From Fulvimarina endophytica (GTDB lineage Bacteria > Pseudomonadota > Alphaproteobacteria > Rhizobiales > Rhizobiaceae): a stretch of 64,000 nucleotides of DNA. The stretch spans positions 434,001 through 498,000 of the forward strand of contig NZ_QURL01000002.1 of the NCBI RefSeq assembly GCF_003403015.1. The letters are read 5' to 3'. Below are positions 52,306-60,526 of the stretch, piece by piece. The notes below the pieces were generated by a model. That model did no database searches and was not told the origin of the DNA. It saw only the letters and a list, made by a program, of their open reading frames with translations. How positions within the stretch are numbered: position 1 is the first letter of the stretch; each line of letters opens with the position of its first letter. The translations under genes were made by a program, and so were the position numbers.

Positions 52306-52902
52306 ATGGCGGACGAAGCGCAGGGCGGCGGCGTCCATGCCGACATGGCTGCCGGGATGTACGATCGCAGCCAGGGCCATACGAGCGCCCTGTCCGAGGG
52401 AGCGGACATCTCCAACGGGTCTTCGCCCATGTCTTCGAAGTCGATCGCCCCGAAGGTGACGGTCGGCGAGGCACGGATCGACGTCGCGGCCGAGACCGAG
52501 GCCCTCTCCGGAGAGGGTGCGGCCGGGGCCCTCGTGACCTTCATCGGCTATTGCCGGGACGAAGAGGGTCGTCTGTCGGCGCTCGAGCTCGAACATTATC
52601 CCGGCATGGCCGAGCGGGAGATCCGCAAGATCGCCGAGGAGGCCGCCGAGCGCTGGCCGCTGATTGCCGTGCGGGCCGCCCATCGCCATGGAAAGATCGC
52701 GCCGGGCGAGGAGATCGTCTTCGTCGCCTGCTCATCGAGGCACCGGGGCGCAGCCTTCGAGGCTGCGTCCTACATCATGGATTTCATGAAGACCAAGGCG
52801 CCGTTCTGGAAGCGGGAGCATCTGAAGGACGGTTCGGTCGGCGGCTGGGTCGAATCGAAGGCGACGGACGAGTCGGCCGGCGACAAATGGCACAGGATCT
52901 GA
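52306..52902 (+). CDS. moaE: Molybdopterin synthase catalytic subunit MoaE
   Basis: A 198-residue MoaE with an extra N-terminal segment of about 45 residues (His, Ser and Gly-rich). ATG 52306 has GGAGG six bases upstream and is preferred; ATG 52429 would give a normal-length protein. The core has GALVTFIGYCRDEEG, LELEHYPGMAEREI, HRHGKIAPGEEIVFVAC, and the active-site lysines in FMKTKAPFWKREHLKDG. MoaD and MoaE form the heterotetrameric molybdopterin synthase. Confidence 0.93.
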   Translation: MADEAQGGGVHADMAAGMYDRSQGHTSALSEGADISNGSSPMSSKSIAPKVTVGEARIDVAAETEALSGEGAAGALVTFIGYCRDEEGRLSALELEHYPGMAEREIRKIAEEAAERWPLIAVRAAHRHGKIAPGEEIVFVACSSRHRGAAFEAASYIMDFMKTKAPFWKREHLKDGSVGGWVESKATDESAGDKWHRI

Positions 52903-52945
52903 GCCTTCCGAGGCTTCCCGTGCCGCACGTCTCCGGTCGCATGGA

Positions 52946-53833
52946 TCAGACCGGGGCGAACTCGTCGGAGCGATAGCCCTGCATGTAGAGGAGGGCGGTC
53001 AGGTCGCCGTAATCGATCCTGTGCTCGGCCTCCGCCGCGACCGCCGGTTTGGCGTGGAGCGCGACACCGGTTCCCGCGAGCCGAATCATGCCGAGATCGT
53101 TGGCCCCGTCGCCGACGGCGATCGCGTCGCGGACATCGACGCCGCGCTGGCGCGAGATTTCGAGAAGCGCCGTCACCTTGGCATCGGAGCCGAGGATCGG
53201 CTCGCCGACCCGACCCGTGAGCTTTCCATCTTCCACCAGAAGACTGTTCGCTCGGTTCTCGTCGAATCCGAGACGCTCGGCGATGATCGTCGTGAAGGCG
53301 GTGAACCCGCCCGAGACGAGGGCCGCATAGGCACCGTTCGCGCGCATGGTGGAGACGAGCTGCCCGCCACCCTTTGCCAGCGTGATGCGCTCCGCGATCA
53401 CCTTGCCGATGACCTCCTCGCCCAGACCGCGCAACAGGGCGACGCGCTCGCGCAGCGCGGATTCGAACTCGATCTCGCCGTTCATCGCCCGCGCGGTGAT
53501 CTTCGACACCGCATCCTTGACGCCGATCTCGGCGGCGAGTTCGTCGATGCATTCCTGCTCGATCATGGTGGAGTCCATGTCGGCGACAAGGATCGATTTC
53601 CGCCGTTCCTCGCAACGCTGGAGAACGGCATCCGTGCGTCGGCTGGCGGCGAGGCGGCGCGCTGCATCCCAGGCTCCGGACAGCGGTTCGCGGTCGAGGA
53701 CGAGATCGCTCGCATGGGTCTCGTCGAGCTTGTCTTCCCGGTAGACATAACCGAGAACGTCGCCGACCTTCGCAACGAGGTCCCGGTCGAGACCGGGCGA
53801 GAGGGGTGGCGCGATCAGCGTGACGACGAACAT
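52946..53833 (-). CDS. serB: Phosphoserine phosphatase
   Basis: A 295-residue HAD phosphatase catalysing the last step of serine biosynthesis. ATG 53833 begins MFVVTLIAPPLSPGLD. An N-terminal domain of about 80 residues precedes the catalytic domain with VADMDSTMIEQECIDELA (nucleophile Asp and acid Asp), SGGFTAFT (motif II) and GDGANDLGMI (motif IV). The reverse-strand start is only 14 bases from the presumed miaA start. Confidence 0.95.
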   Translation of the reverse strand: MFVVTLIAPPLSPGLDRDLVAKVGDVLGYVYREDKLDETHASDLVLDREPLSGAWDAARRLAASRRTDAVLQRCEERRKSILVADMDSTMIEQECIDELAAEIGVKDAVSKITARAMNGEIEFESALRERVALLRGLGEEVIGKVIAERITLAKGGGQLVSTMRANGAYAALVSGGFTAFTTIIAERLGFDENRANSLLVEDGKLTGRVGEPILGSDAKVTALLEISRQRGVDVRDAIAVGDGANDLGMIRLAGTGVALHAKPAVAAEAEHRIDYGDLTALLYMQGYRSDEFAPV

Positions 53834-53847
53834 GAGAAGGTGAGGCC

Positions 53848-54783
53848 CTGACCCGAGGCATTCCAGACGCCGTCCTGATAGCCGGGCCGACCGCGAGCGG
53901 CAAGTCACGCCTTGCGATGGAGATCGCCGGCCGGACGGGCGGCATGGTGATCAACGTGGATTCGCTCCAGGTCTATCGCGACATGCCGATCCTGACCGCG
54001 CGCCCGACAGGCGAGGACGAGGCCGCGATTCCTCATGCGCTCTACGGCTATCTGGCGGCGGACGAACTCATGTCGGCGGGCCGCTTCACCCGTGAGGTGT
54101 CGTCGGTGCTGGACGATTGCCGCCGTGGGGGGCTGCTCCCGATCCTCTGTGGCGGCACCGGGCTCTACTTCTCGTCGCTGCTCGGGCGTCTCGACGAGAT
54201 GCCGGAGATCCCGCAGGCCATTCGCACGGCATGGCGCGGGCGCCTCGAGCGGGAGGGCGCCGAGGCGCTCCATGCGGAACTCGGCCGCATCGATCCGGTG
54301 GCGGCAGGCCGGATCATGCCGAGGGACGGCCAGCGCGTGGTTCGGGCCCTCGAGGTGTTTGAGACGTCAGGCAAGCCGCTCAGCGCTCATCAGAAAGGTT
54401 CGGGCACGGGCATCATCGATGCGGCCGGTGCCCTGAAGCTGGTTCTGGCTCCCGAGCGCGAACTGCTGCACGCCCGTATCGAGGCCCGGTTCGACCAGAT
54501 GCTCGCGGTCGGCGCTCTTGCCGAGGTACAAGACTATCTCGCGCGGCGTCCCGAGACGGGCCGCCATGTGGAAAAGGCGATTGGCTGCGCGGAACTCGGC
54601 GCGGTGCTGGCCGGAAATGCAAGTATCGAAGAGGCGCGCGAGCGCGCGGTCGTGCGCACCCGGCAATATGCGAAACGCCAGGAAACCTGGTTCCGCCGCC
54701 AGTTCGGCGAGGACTGGCTGCGCGCGGCGAGCGTCGAGGAGGCACTGGCGCTGGTGATGCCGAAGCTTGCGGAACAGGACTAG
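53848..54783 (+). CDS. miaA: tRNA dimethylallyltransferase, apparent CTG start
   Basis: A 311-residue MiaA that isopentenylates A37 of tRNAs reading UNN codons. The P-loop IAGPTASGKS must be included, but no ATG, GTG or TTG lies in frame between the upstream stop (53833-53835) and it. The best start is CTG 53848, with AAGGTGAGG just upstream; ATT 53860 is another possibility. Further motifs: VNVDSLQVYRDMPILTARP, GGTGLYFSSLL, RDGQRVVRALEV and RTRQYAKRQETWFRR. The 3' end overlaps xseA by four bases. Confidence 0.9.
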   Translation: MTRGIPDAVLIAGPTASGKSRLAMEIAGRTGGMVINVDSLQVYRDMPILTARPTGEDEAAIPHALYGYLAADELMSAGRFTREVSSVLDDCRRGGLLPILCGGTGLYFSSLLGRLDEMPEIPQAIRTAWRGRLEREGAEALHAELGRIDPVAAGRIMPRDGQRVVRALEVFETSGKPLSAHQKGSGTGIIDAAGALKLVLAPERELLHARIEARFDQMLAVGALAEVQDYLARRPETGRHVEKAIGCAELGAVLAGNASIEEARERAVVRTRQYAKRQETWFRRQFGEDWLRAASVEEALALVMPKLAEQD

Positions 54784-56384
54784 CTCTCGAAGAGACTGCC
54801 CTGGTCTTGCTCGCCCTCCGGTTCGGAGGGCTTCTTGCGCCGTCGTCTGGGTGCCGGGCGAATGCCGCTCGCCGTGGAGGCGGTCTCGCCGGTCGAGAGC
54901 GCGCCGACCCGCCGTCCACCGGCAAACTCGACTGCGAAGGCCGTTCCGGACGGCAGATCCTCCGGGCGAAGGACGGGGGCATCCTCGGGGCCGCGAATGA
55001 TCGCATAGCCGCGGGCGAGCACCTGCTGGGGCCCCAACGTGGTCGCGACGCGCCAGACCTGCGCGACCGCCTCGCGGCGCTCGGTCAGGATCCGGTCGCT
55101 CGCGCGCTCGAAACGCGTTCTCAGCGTGTCGAAGCGGAGCCGCGCGGCTTCCGAGCGGGCGCGAAGGCCGATCGGCTGAAGATCGGCGGTCGCGCGCTGG
55201 AAACGCTGGCGCAGGAGGGAGAGGCGCCCGGCCATCGCCTGATCGGCTTCGAGCGCCGTATGCCGCAGGCTTCCGCGTTTCTCGCGAACGGCCGCATCCA
55301 GCGTCGAAAGCGATAGCCGCGCGGCGGACGCCTCGAAGCTGCGGCGGCGTTCGGAAAGGACGAGGCGGAAGTTCGATCCGAGGCCCGTCGCCGCATCGTC
55401 GAGGCGGCGACGGGGAAGGGCAAGCAGCATGTCCGGCGTCGGCAGCGCCCGGGCGGTCTGCGCCACCTGCCGGCGCTCATTGTCGAGGCGTCGGGAAATC
55501 GCGCTTTCGTAGCGCGCGTAGAAGGCCGCGAGGTCCGCCACGAGTTCGGCGCGGACGGGAACCGCGATCTCGGCGGCCCCGGTCGGCGTCGGCGCGCGCC
55601 GGTCGGCCGCATGGTCGATCAGCGTCCAGTCGGTCTCGTGGCCGACGGCCGAGATCAGGGGAATGGCCGAGGACGCAGCGGCGCGCACCACCGCCTCGTC
55701 GTTGAAGCCCCAGAGATCTTCCAGACTGCCGCCGCCGCGTGCCACGATGAGAACGTCGGGCCTCGGGATCTTGCCGCCCGCTTCGAGCGCGTTGAAGCCG
55801 TCGATGGCGTTCGCCACGGCATCGCCCGATCCTTCGCCCTGCACCTTGACCGGCCAGACGAGGACATGGACGGGGAAGCGATCCGTGATGCGGTGGCGGA
55901 TGTCGCGGATGACGGCGCCGGTCGGCGAGGTGACGACGCCCACGACCTTCGGCAGAAAGGGCAGGGGCCGCTTGCGCGCCTCGGCGAACAGGCCCTCGGC
56001 TTCCAGCTTGCGGCGGCGTTCGTCGAGAAGCGCCATCAGCGCGCCGGCACCGGCCGGTTTCACGTCCTCGATGACGATCTGGTATTTCGAGGAGCCCGGA
56101 TAGGTGGTCAGCCGCCCGGTGGCGATGATTTCCAGCCCTTCCTGCGGCTTGAAGGCGAGTTTCGAAAAACTCGTCCGCCAGATGACGGCGTCGATGCGTG
56201 ATTTCTCGTCCTTGAGCGAGAAATAGGCGTGACCGGAGGAATGGGGGCCGCGATAGCCGGAGACTTCGCCGCGCACACGCACATGGCCGAAGGCGTCTTC
56301 CACCGTCTTCTTCAGCGCGTTCGAGATTTCCGAGACCGAAAATTCGGCGGCGTTCGTCTGCGGTTCGGTATCGAGAAGGCTCAT
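54780..56384 (-). CDS. xseA: Exodeoxyribonuclease VII large subunit
   Basis: A 534-residue XseA, part of the single-strand exonuclease VII. ATG 56384 (MSLLDTEPQTN) is used. The OB domain (VRVRGEVSGYRGPHSSGHAYFSLKDE, split here by family motifs) is followed by the catalytic core with GVVTSPTGAVIRDI, VLIVARGGGSLEDLWGFNDE, and SAVGHETDWTLIDHAADRRAPTP-like sequence, then the long helical arm (about 280-440). A basic tail (PRRRRKKPSEPE) ends it. The small subunit xseB is not adjacent. Confidence 0.95.
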   Translation of the reverse strand: MSLLDTEPQTNAAEFSVSEISNALKKTVEDAFGHVRVRGEVSGYRGPHSSGHAYFSLKDEKSRIDAVIWRTSFSKLAFKPQEGLEIIATGRLTTYPGSSKYQIVIEDVKPAGAGALMALLDERRRKLEAEGLFAEARKRPLPFLPKVVGVVTSPTGAVIRDIRHRITDRFPVHVLVWPVKVQGEGSGDAVANAIDGFNALEAGGKIPRPDVLIVARGGGSLEDLWGFNDEAVVRAAASSAIPLISAVGHETDWTLIDHAADRRAPTPTGAAEIAVPVRAELVADLAAFYARYESAISRRLDNERRQVAQTARALPTPDMLLALPRRRLDDAATGLGSNFRLVLSERRRSFEASAARLSLSTLDAAVREKRGSLRHTALEADQAMAGRLSLLRQRFQRATADLQPIGLRARSEAARLRFDTLRTRFERASDRILTERREAVAQVWRVATTLGPQQVLARGYAIIRGPEDAPVLRPEDLPSGTAFAVEFAGGRRVGALSTGETASTASGIRPAPRRRRKKPSEPEGEQDQGSLFES

Positions 56385-56539
56385 GGAAGAGACCGAGCCA
56401 TCTTCACGCCGAAAGGTCAAGCGCGGCGAGCCCGCGCGTGAAGCTCATGCGTGACCTTTCACGTAGCTGATCCATATTCGCTATCGAGAGGTGGGCGCCT
56501 CGCGCCGGCTTTGGCCGGCATCCTCGTGGAGGAACCTTG

Positions 56540-57304
56540 ATGAAAATCCTGTGCGCCGGCCTTCTGTGTCTCGCAATCCTCGCCCCGTCCGGTCAGACCG
56601 CGCTCGCCCAGGGCATGATGAACGGGCTCGATCTCACATCCGATCGCATGACCAAGGCGAACACCACCCGCGAGGCGGTGGCGAGCCGTCTCGAAACGGC
56701 CACGCGCGAGGCGCCCGCCTCCTTCCGGGCGGCGGAACTCAACGGCCTCGATCTCTCGGGCCTCGACTTCAAGGGCGCCGATCTGACGAGCGCCTATCTC
56801 AACGGCACCAATCTCTCGGGGGCCGACCTCTCAGGCGCGAAGCTCGATCAGGCCTGGGCGATGAAGGCCGACTTTTCCGGTGCCGACCTCTCGAATGCGC
56901 AGCTCTTCCAGGCGCAGCTCCGGGACTCTGATTTGTCGGGCGCAAATCTCACCGGCGCGCGACTCGCGGCCGACCTGACCAATGCGAATCTTTCCGGCGC
57001 CGATCTTTCCGGAGCCGACCTGTCGGCGGACATGGAGAACCAGTCGATGGGGATGATGCGCGGCGTCATGAATTCGGCCGATCTGACGAAGGCGAAACTC
57101 GTCGGCACGAACCTGTCGCGCGCGGCGGCCGAGTTCGCGAACTTCACGGATGCCGATCTCAGCGAGGCGAACCTCCTGCGCGCCGAAATTTCCGGCGCGA
57201 AATTCGTCGGCTCCAATCTCGAAGGCGCCGATTTCGAACTGGCGGACATGCGGTCCACAAGATTCGTCGACACCAAGGGAGCGCCGAAGAACCTCGATCG
57301 GTAA
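56540..57304 (+). CDS. Secreted pentapeptide-repeat protein
   Basis: A 254-residue protein starting at ATG 56540, with GGAGGA eight bases upstream, and a signal peptide (GLLCLAILAPSGQTALAQ). Residues about 65-250 consist of pentapeptide repeats of A(D/N)LSG type: LDLSGLDFKGADL, ANLTGARLA, ADLSGADLSADM, ANLLRAEISGAKF. These form a right-handed beta-helix. Function is unknown; it is exported, unlike the DNA-mimic Qnr/MfpA proteins. Confidence 0.88.
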   Translation: MKILCAGLLCLAILAPSGQTALAQGMMNGLDLTSDRMTKANTTREAVASRLETATREAPASFRAAELNGLDLSGLDFKGADLTSAYLNGTNLSGADLSGAKLDQAWAMKADFSGADLSNAQLFQAQLRDSDLSGANLTGARLAADLTNANLSGADLSGADLSADMENQSMGMMRGVMNSADLTKAKLVGTNLSRAAAEFANFTDADLSEANLLRAEISGAKFVGSNLEGADFELADMRSTRFVDTKGAPKNLDR

Positions 57305-57350
57305 GGGCCCGGGCGCTCGCTTGGGCCGGGAGCGGGGACCGCCCGAGCGC

Positions 57351-58322
57351 CTACCAGCCGGCAGAGACGGAACCGGGCTTGCGCCGCTGGGACCGGATCA
57401 CCCGCGTCTCCGGCAGGTTGTAGATCTGCGCGCCGGGCGCATCGCCTGCTGCCATTGCGGGCGTCAGGTTCGCGAGGCTCTCTCGGATGTGTTCGACGAG
57501 AGCGGTGACGACGGCCGAAGAGGTGTTGGCCGAACGCAGGATGCCGATCTTCGTTTCGCCCAGTCGCGGAAAGCCGTCGCGTTCGCTCAGGACCCTGAGG
57601 CCCGGTCGCAGCGCGCATTCGGGAAGGATGCCGACTGCGAGGCCCGACTGAACGGCCGAGATGAGAACCTGCGCCGACCAGGAACTGAACAGGACCTTGT
57701 AGCGGCGATTGGCGCGTTCCAGCGCGAGGATGCCGTCATGGCGCCATATGCAGTCGCTTCGGCCGATCGCGAGGGGCACCACGTCCTTCAGATGGACCTC
57801 GTGGGCGGTCGAGGCCACGAAATGAAGCGGTTCGTGGCGCACGAGATCGATCTTCGCCCCGGTGGTTCCGCAATCGGTGACGAGAGCGAGATCGAGCCGG
57901 CCCTTGGCCACCGCTTCGGCGAGATTGGAGGAGGGCTCGCAGGCGATGGAGAGTTCGACGAGCGGATTGGACCGGGCGAAACGGGCAAGGATTTCCGGCA
58001 GGAAGCGTTCGGCATAATCGTCCGGCAGGCCGATCCGCACGGTTCCCTGCATGGCGTCCTCGTCGAAGGCGAGAAGCGTTTCCTGGCTGAGCGTCAGCAT
58101 GCGCCGGGCATAGGAGAGCAGCCGGTGGCCGCTTTCGGTCATCTCGATCGCGCGGCCATTGCGCTCGAACAGCCGCGTATCCAGCCGCTCCTCGAGCCGT
58201 CGCATCTGCATGGAGACGGCGGACTGGGTCTTGAACACGTCCTCCGCGGCGCGTGTGAAACTGCCCGCATCGACGATGGCGACGAAGGTTCGCAACTGGT
58301 CCAGATCGATGGGGGAACTCAT
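57351..58322 (-). CDS. LysR-family transcription regulator
   Basis: A 323-residue LysR protein. The helix-turn-helix (about 7-65) reads LDQLRTFVAIVDAGSFTRAA and KTQSAVSMQMRRLEERL; the two-part effector domain follows. It is divergent from a DUF1127 gene, an arrangement repeated across Hyphomicrobiales, and is likely to control that gene and itself. A short palindrome in the shared promoter region (58359-58370) is a candidate site. The effector is unknown. Confidence 0.93.
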   Translation of the reverse strand: MSSPIDLDQLRTFVAIVDAGSFTRAAEDVFKTQSAVSMQMRRLEERLDTRLFERNGRAIEMTESGHRLLSYARRMLTLSQETLLAFDEDAMQGTVRIGLPDDYAERFLPEILARFARSNPLVELSIACEPSSNLAEAVAKGRLDLALVTDCGTTGAKIDLVRHEPLHFVASTAHEVHLKDVVPLAIGRSDCIWRHDGILALERANRRYKVLFSSWSAQVLISAVQSGLAVGILPECALRPGLRVLSERDGFPRLGETKIGILRSANTSSAVVTALVEHIRESLANLTPAMAAGDAPGAQIYNLPETRVIRSQRRKPGSVSAGW

Positions 58323-58358
58323 GGGATTTTTCCATCAGCAAAAGCGATGGCTGAGATT

Positions 58359-58370
58359 ACGAACATTCGT
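58359..58370. promoter_or_regulatory. Candidate LysR operator
   Basis: ACGAA/TTCGT with a two-base centre, lying between the LysR and DUF1127 starts. Its location and shape fit LysR binding; there is no direct proof. Confidence 0.3.
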
Positions 58371-58501
58371 TGGATCGATCAATGGCGGTTCGCTATGTCT
58401 CGAAACGTCAGGAAGAAACTTGGAAGCGCTTCGAACCGGCCTCGGTTCGGCGCTTCTCTTTTTCCCGGTGCCCGGCGGCTTTTGCGAAAGGATACAAAGC
58501 C

Positions 58502-58777
58502 ATGGCGATCTTCCACAGGACCACGACCGACACCCTCGTTCAGACGCTCGCCGAGGCGCTTCGCCTCGCGGTGGCCGCCGTCCCGGCCATGGTGCGCACC
58601 CTGAGGAACCGGCACGCAGCCCGCCAGATCGCCGATCTCCCGGACTATCTCCTCAACGATATGGGCCTGAAACGGGACGACGTGCACGACGCGCTCCAGT
58701 CCGACTGGCGCTCCGATCCGACCTATCTCCTGTCGATGCGGGCCTCGCGCAATACGCTGGGGCGGCGCCGTCGATAA
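58502..58777 (+). CDS. DUF1127 (YjiS-like) small protein
   Basis: A 91-residue basic protein. ATG 58502 (MAIFHRTTTD) is preferred; ATG 58382 would add 40 unrelated residues. The DUF1127 core is RHAARQIADLPDYLLNDMGLKRDDV. Proteins of this family in alphaproteobacteria bind RNA or tune phosphate and carbon metabolism in the cases studied; this copy is longer than the 47-residue regulators. It is divergent from LysR and is followed by a clear terminator. Confidence 0.88.
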   Translation: MAIFHRTTTDTLVQTLAEALRLAVAAVPAMVRTLRNRHAARQIADLPDYLLNDMGLKRDDVHDALQSDWRSDPTYLLSMRASRNTLGRRRR

Positions 58778-58806
58778 GCGGGCAAAGCGAGGCTCCGCCT
58801 CCCGAT

Positions 58807-58840
58807 CCCGTTCCGACCTGATGCCCGTTCCGACCTGATG
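58807..58840. repeat. 17-base perfect tandem duplication
   Basis: CCCGTTCCGACCTGATG occurs twice in direct succession (58807-58823 and 58824-58840), just before the terminator of the DUF1127 gene. Confidence 0.9.
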
Positions 58841-58842
58841 GA

Positions 58843-58875
58843 AGACCGGCCCGCTTCTCGCGCGCCGGTCTTTTT
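58843..58875 (+). terminator. Rho-independent terminator after the DUF1127 gene
   Basis: AGACCGGC pairs with GCCGGTCT across a 13-base loop and is followed by TTTT. Confidence 0.85.
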
Positions 58876-58888
58876 CGTGTGGCCCACA

Positions 58889-58932
58889 GCATCGGACCGA
58901 AACGTAGATCCGGCTTTTGGATCATCCGATGC
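58889..58932. repeat. Palindromic intergenic repeat, copy 3
   Basis: A 44-base element starting GCATCGGACCGAAACG and ending TTTTGGATCATCCGATGC, with fully complementary GCATCGGA/TCCGATGC ends. It lies between the DUF1127 terminator and the 3' end of the CHAD gene. Confidence 0.75.
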
Positions 58933-58953
58933 GTCAGCGAGAAAGCGGAGCCG

Positions 58954-59925
58954 CTATGCCTTCGGCTTCGTGCCCGGCAGTTCGATCCGCTGATGGGCGC
59001 GCCCCGAGGCGAGGTGGTGCAGGTTTCGCACCCGTCGCTCCATGGCCTTCGGCCTTTCGCACAGAAGCACCCGTGCCGAGGCAAGACCCACCTCGCGCAG
59101 TTCGGCCTGACGCCTCTCGATGAGGGCCGAAACCTCCACCAACGCTTCCGGCGTGCCGAAGGCCTCGGGCTCGCGGGCGATCGTCTCGGTGAGGACGGCG
59201 AGATCGTGATCGTCGCCGAGGTCGTCGGAAATCTCCTTGGCAAGCGCGATGCGGGCCGCGAACTCGGCAGGCCAGAGGGGCTTTGCGAGCCTCAGATGCA
59301 TCCAGTGATATTTCACGCGTTTGCGCAACTCGTGAAGATCGTGCGCCGAGCGCGAGGCGCTCGCCGTCTTCAGGGCCTCGAAGGCGCGCCCATAGGTCGT
59401 CGCGAGCCCGGATGCGAGAATGCGGGCGTCCCGCTTCGGCCTGTAGCGGGCGCGCTCGTCGAACCGGCAGGTCTCGATATTGGCCTTCGCGGCGGCGAGC
59501 GCCGAGAATGCCGTCTCGATCTGGTGCGGAAGATCGCCGGCCCCCGCCTCGATCGCCTCGTCCCGTTCGGCGATCAGCCGGGTCCAGACCGGAGTCAGCA
59601 CATCGGATGCGCCGGGCTCGGTTTCGAAGCGGGCTTCGAGCTTTTCCATCGCCTCGACGAGCGCGGCTTTGTCGCGGGTGCCGGAGAGGTCGCGGGCGGT
59701 ATCGCGGAAGAGCGCGTTCTGCGCCTTGTAGAAATCCTTCAGCTCCGGCTTCACCAGCCGGATCAGGCCGCGCAGCTTCTTGAACACCTTGCGGGCGTCG
59801 TGGATCGCCTCGTGCGGATCGTCGGCGATCTCCTCCAGAGCCTTGCACGCCTTCTCGATCTGCTCGAGCGCGACCCGGCGGACTTCCGCATCGAGCGACT
59901 TTTCAGGCGACAGCACATAGCTCAT
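58954..59925 (-). CDS. CHAD-domain protein
   Basis: A 323-residue all-helical CHAD protein. The conserved His and basic residues are seen in EAIHDARKVFKKLRGLIRLVK and again in LHELRKRVKYHWMHLRL, with LGDDHDLAVL near the end. CHAD domains bind polyphosphate. The start overlaps the stop of the CYTH gene by four bases, so the two halves of the usual CYTH-CHAD fusion are encoded as separate coupled genes. Confidence 0.92.
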   Translation of the reverse strand: MSYVLSPEKSLDAEVRRVALEQIEKACKALEEIADDPHEAIHDARKVFKKLRGLIRLVKPELKDFYKAQNALFRDTARDLSGTRDKAALVEAMEKLEARFETEPGASDVLTPVWTRLIAERDEAIEAGAGDLPHQIETAFSALAAAKANIETCRFDERARYRPKRDARILASGLATTYGRAFEALKTASASRSAHDLHELRKRVKYHWMHLRLAKPLWPAEFAARIALAKEISDDLGDDHDLAVLTETIAREPEAFGTPEALVEVSALIERRQAELREVGLASARVLLCERPKAMERRVRNLHHLASGRAHQRIELPGTKPKA

Positions 59926-60398
59926 GACCGGTCCTCGTGATCGGGCGATCCCCGAAGCGCCATACTCGCATTCGTGAAGGCCGGGTCGCCCGTCAGCTCG
60001 GGCCCGAAGAAGGATGGAAGCTCGAAAGCATGATCGGCGGCCGGGAGTTCGATCTCGCCGAGGACGAGACCGGAAAGGGCGCCCTCGAAGACGTCGATCT
60101 CGGCGACGAGATCGCCGTGGGGAACGCGGTAGCGCACCTTCTCGATCACGGCGCCATCCCGCGTCGTTCGCAGGGCCTCGGCATCCTCGATCGGGATCTC
60201 GTATTCGAACTCGCCCCGCGCGATGCCGGACCCGGTCTTGATGGTCAGCCGTGCCTCGCGCCCGTCACGGATGCGCACGCGGCAGCTCTTGTCGCTTCCG
60301 ACGAAGAGGTAGAACTGTTCGAGGCGCACGCCGCCATCGGCGTGCGCGCGCCACTCCTCGCCGTTCACGCGAAACTTGCGTTCGATCTCCTGGCCCAT
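59922..60398 (-). CDS. CYTH-domain triphosphatase
   Basis: A 158-residue CYTH protein that begins MGQEIERKFRV with the family EXEXK motif. Further tunnel residues are in CRVRIRDGREARLTIKTG, FEYEIPIEDAE and LVAEIDVFEG. Members hydrolyse inorganic triphosphate or make cAMP; short bacterial CYTH proteins beside CHAD are usually tripolyphosphatases. ATG 60398 is used because the frame upstream is not family-like. It is divergent from lepA. Confidence 0.92.
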   Translation of the reverse strand: MGQEIERKFRVNGEEWRAHADGGVRLEQFYLFVGSDKSCRVRIRDGREARLTIKTGSGIARGEFEYEIPIEDAEALRTTRDGAVIEKVRYRVPHGDLVAEIDVFEGALSGLVLGEIELPAADHAFELPSFFGPELTGDPAFTNASMALRGSPDHEDRS

Positions 60399-60526
60399 GC
60401 TGCGGCAGATAGACCGGCGATTTCGTTCGGCCACGGGGAAAAGGCCGCGAGCCGTGCCGATCACGCATGTTTTTAACGCTTCCAACCGGCTTCCATAAGA
60501 TTGCGCGAACTTCTATATCGGGCGCC

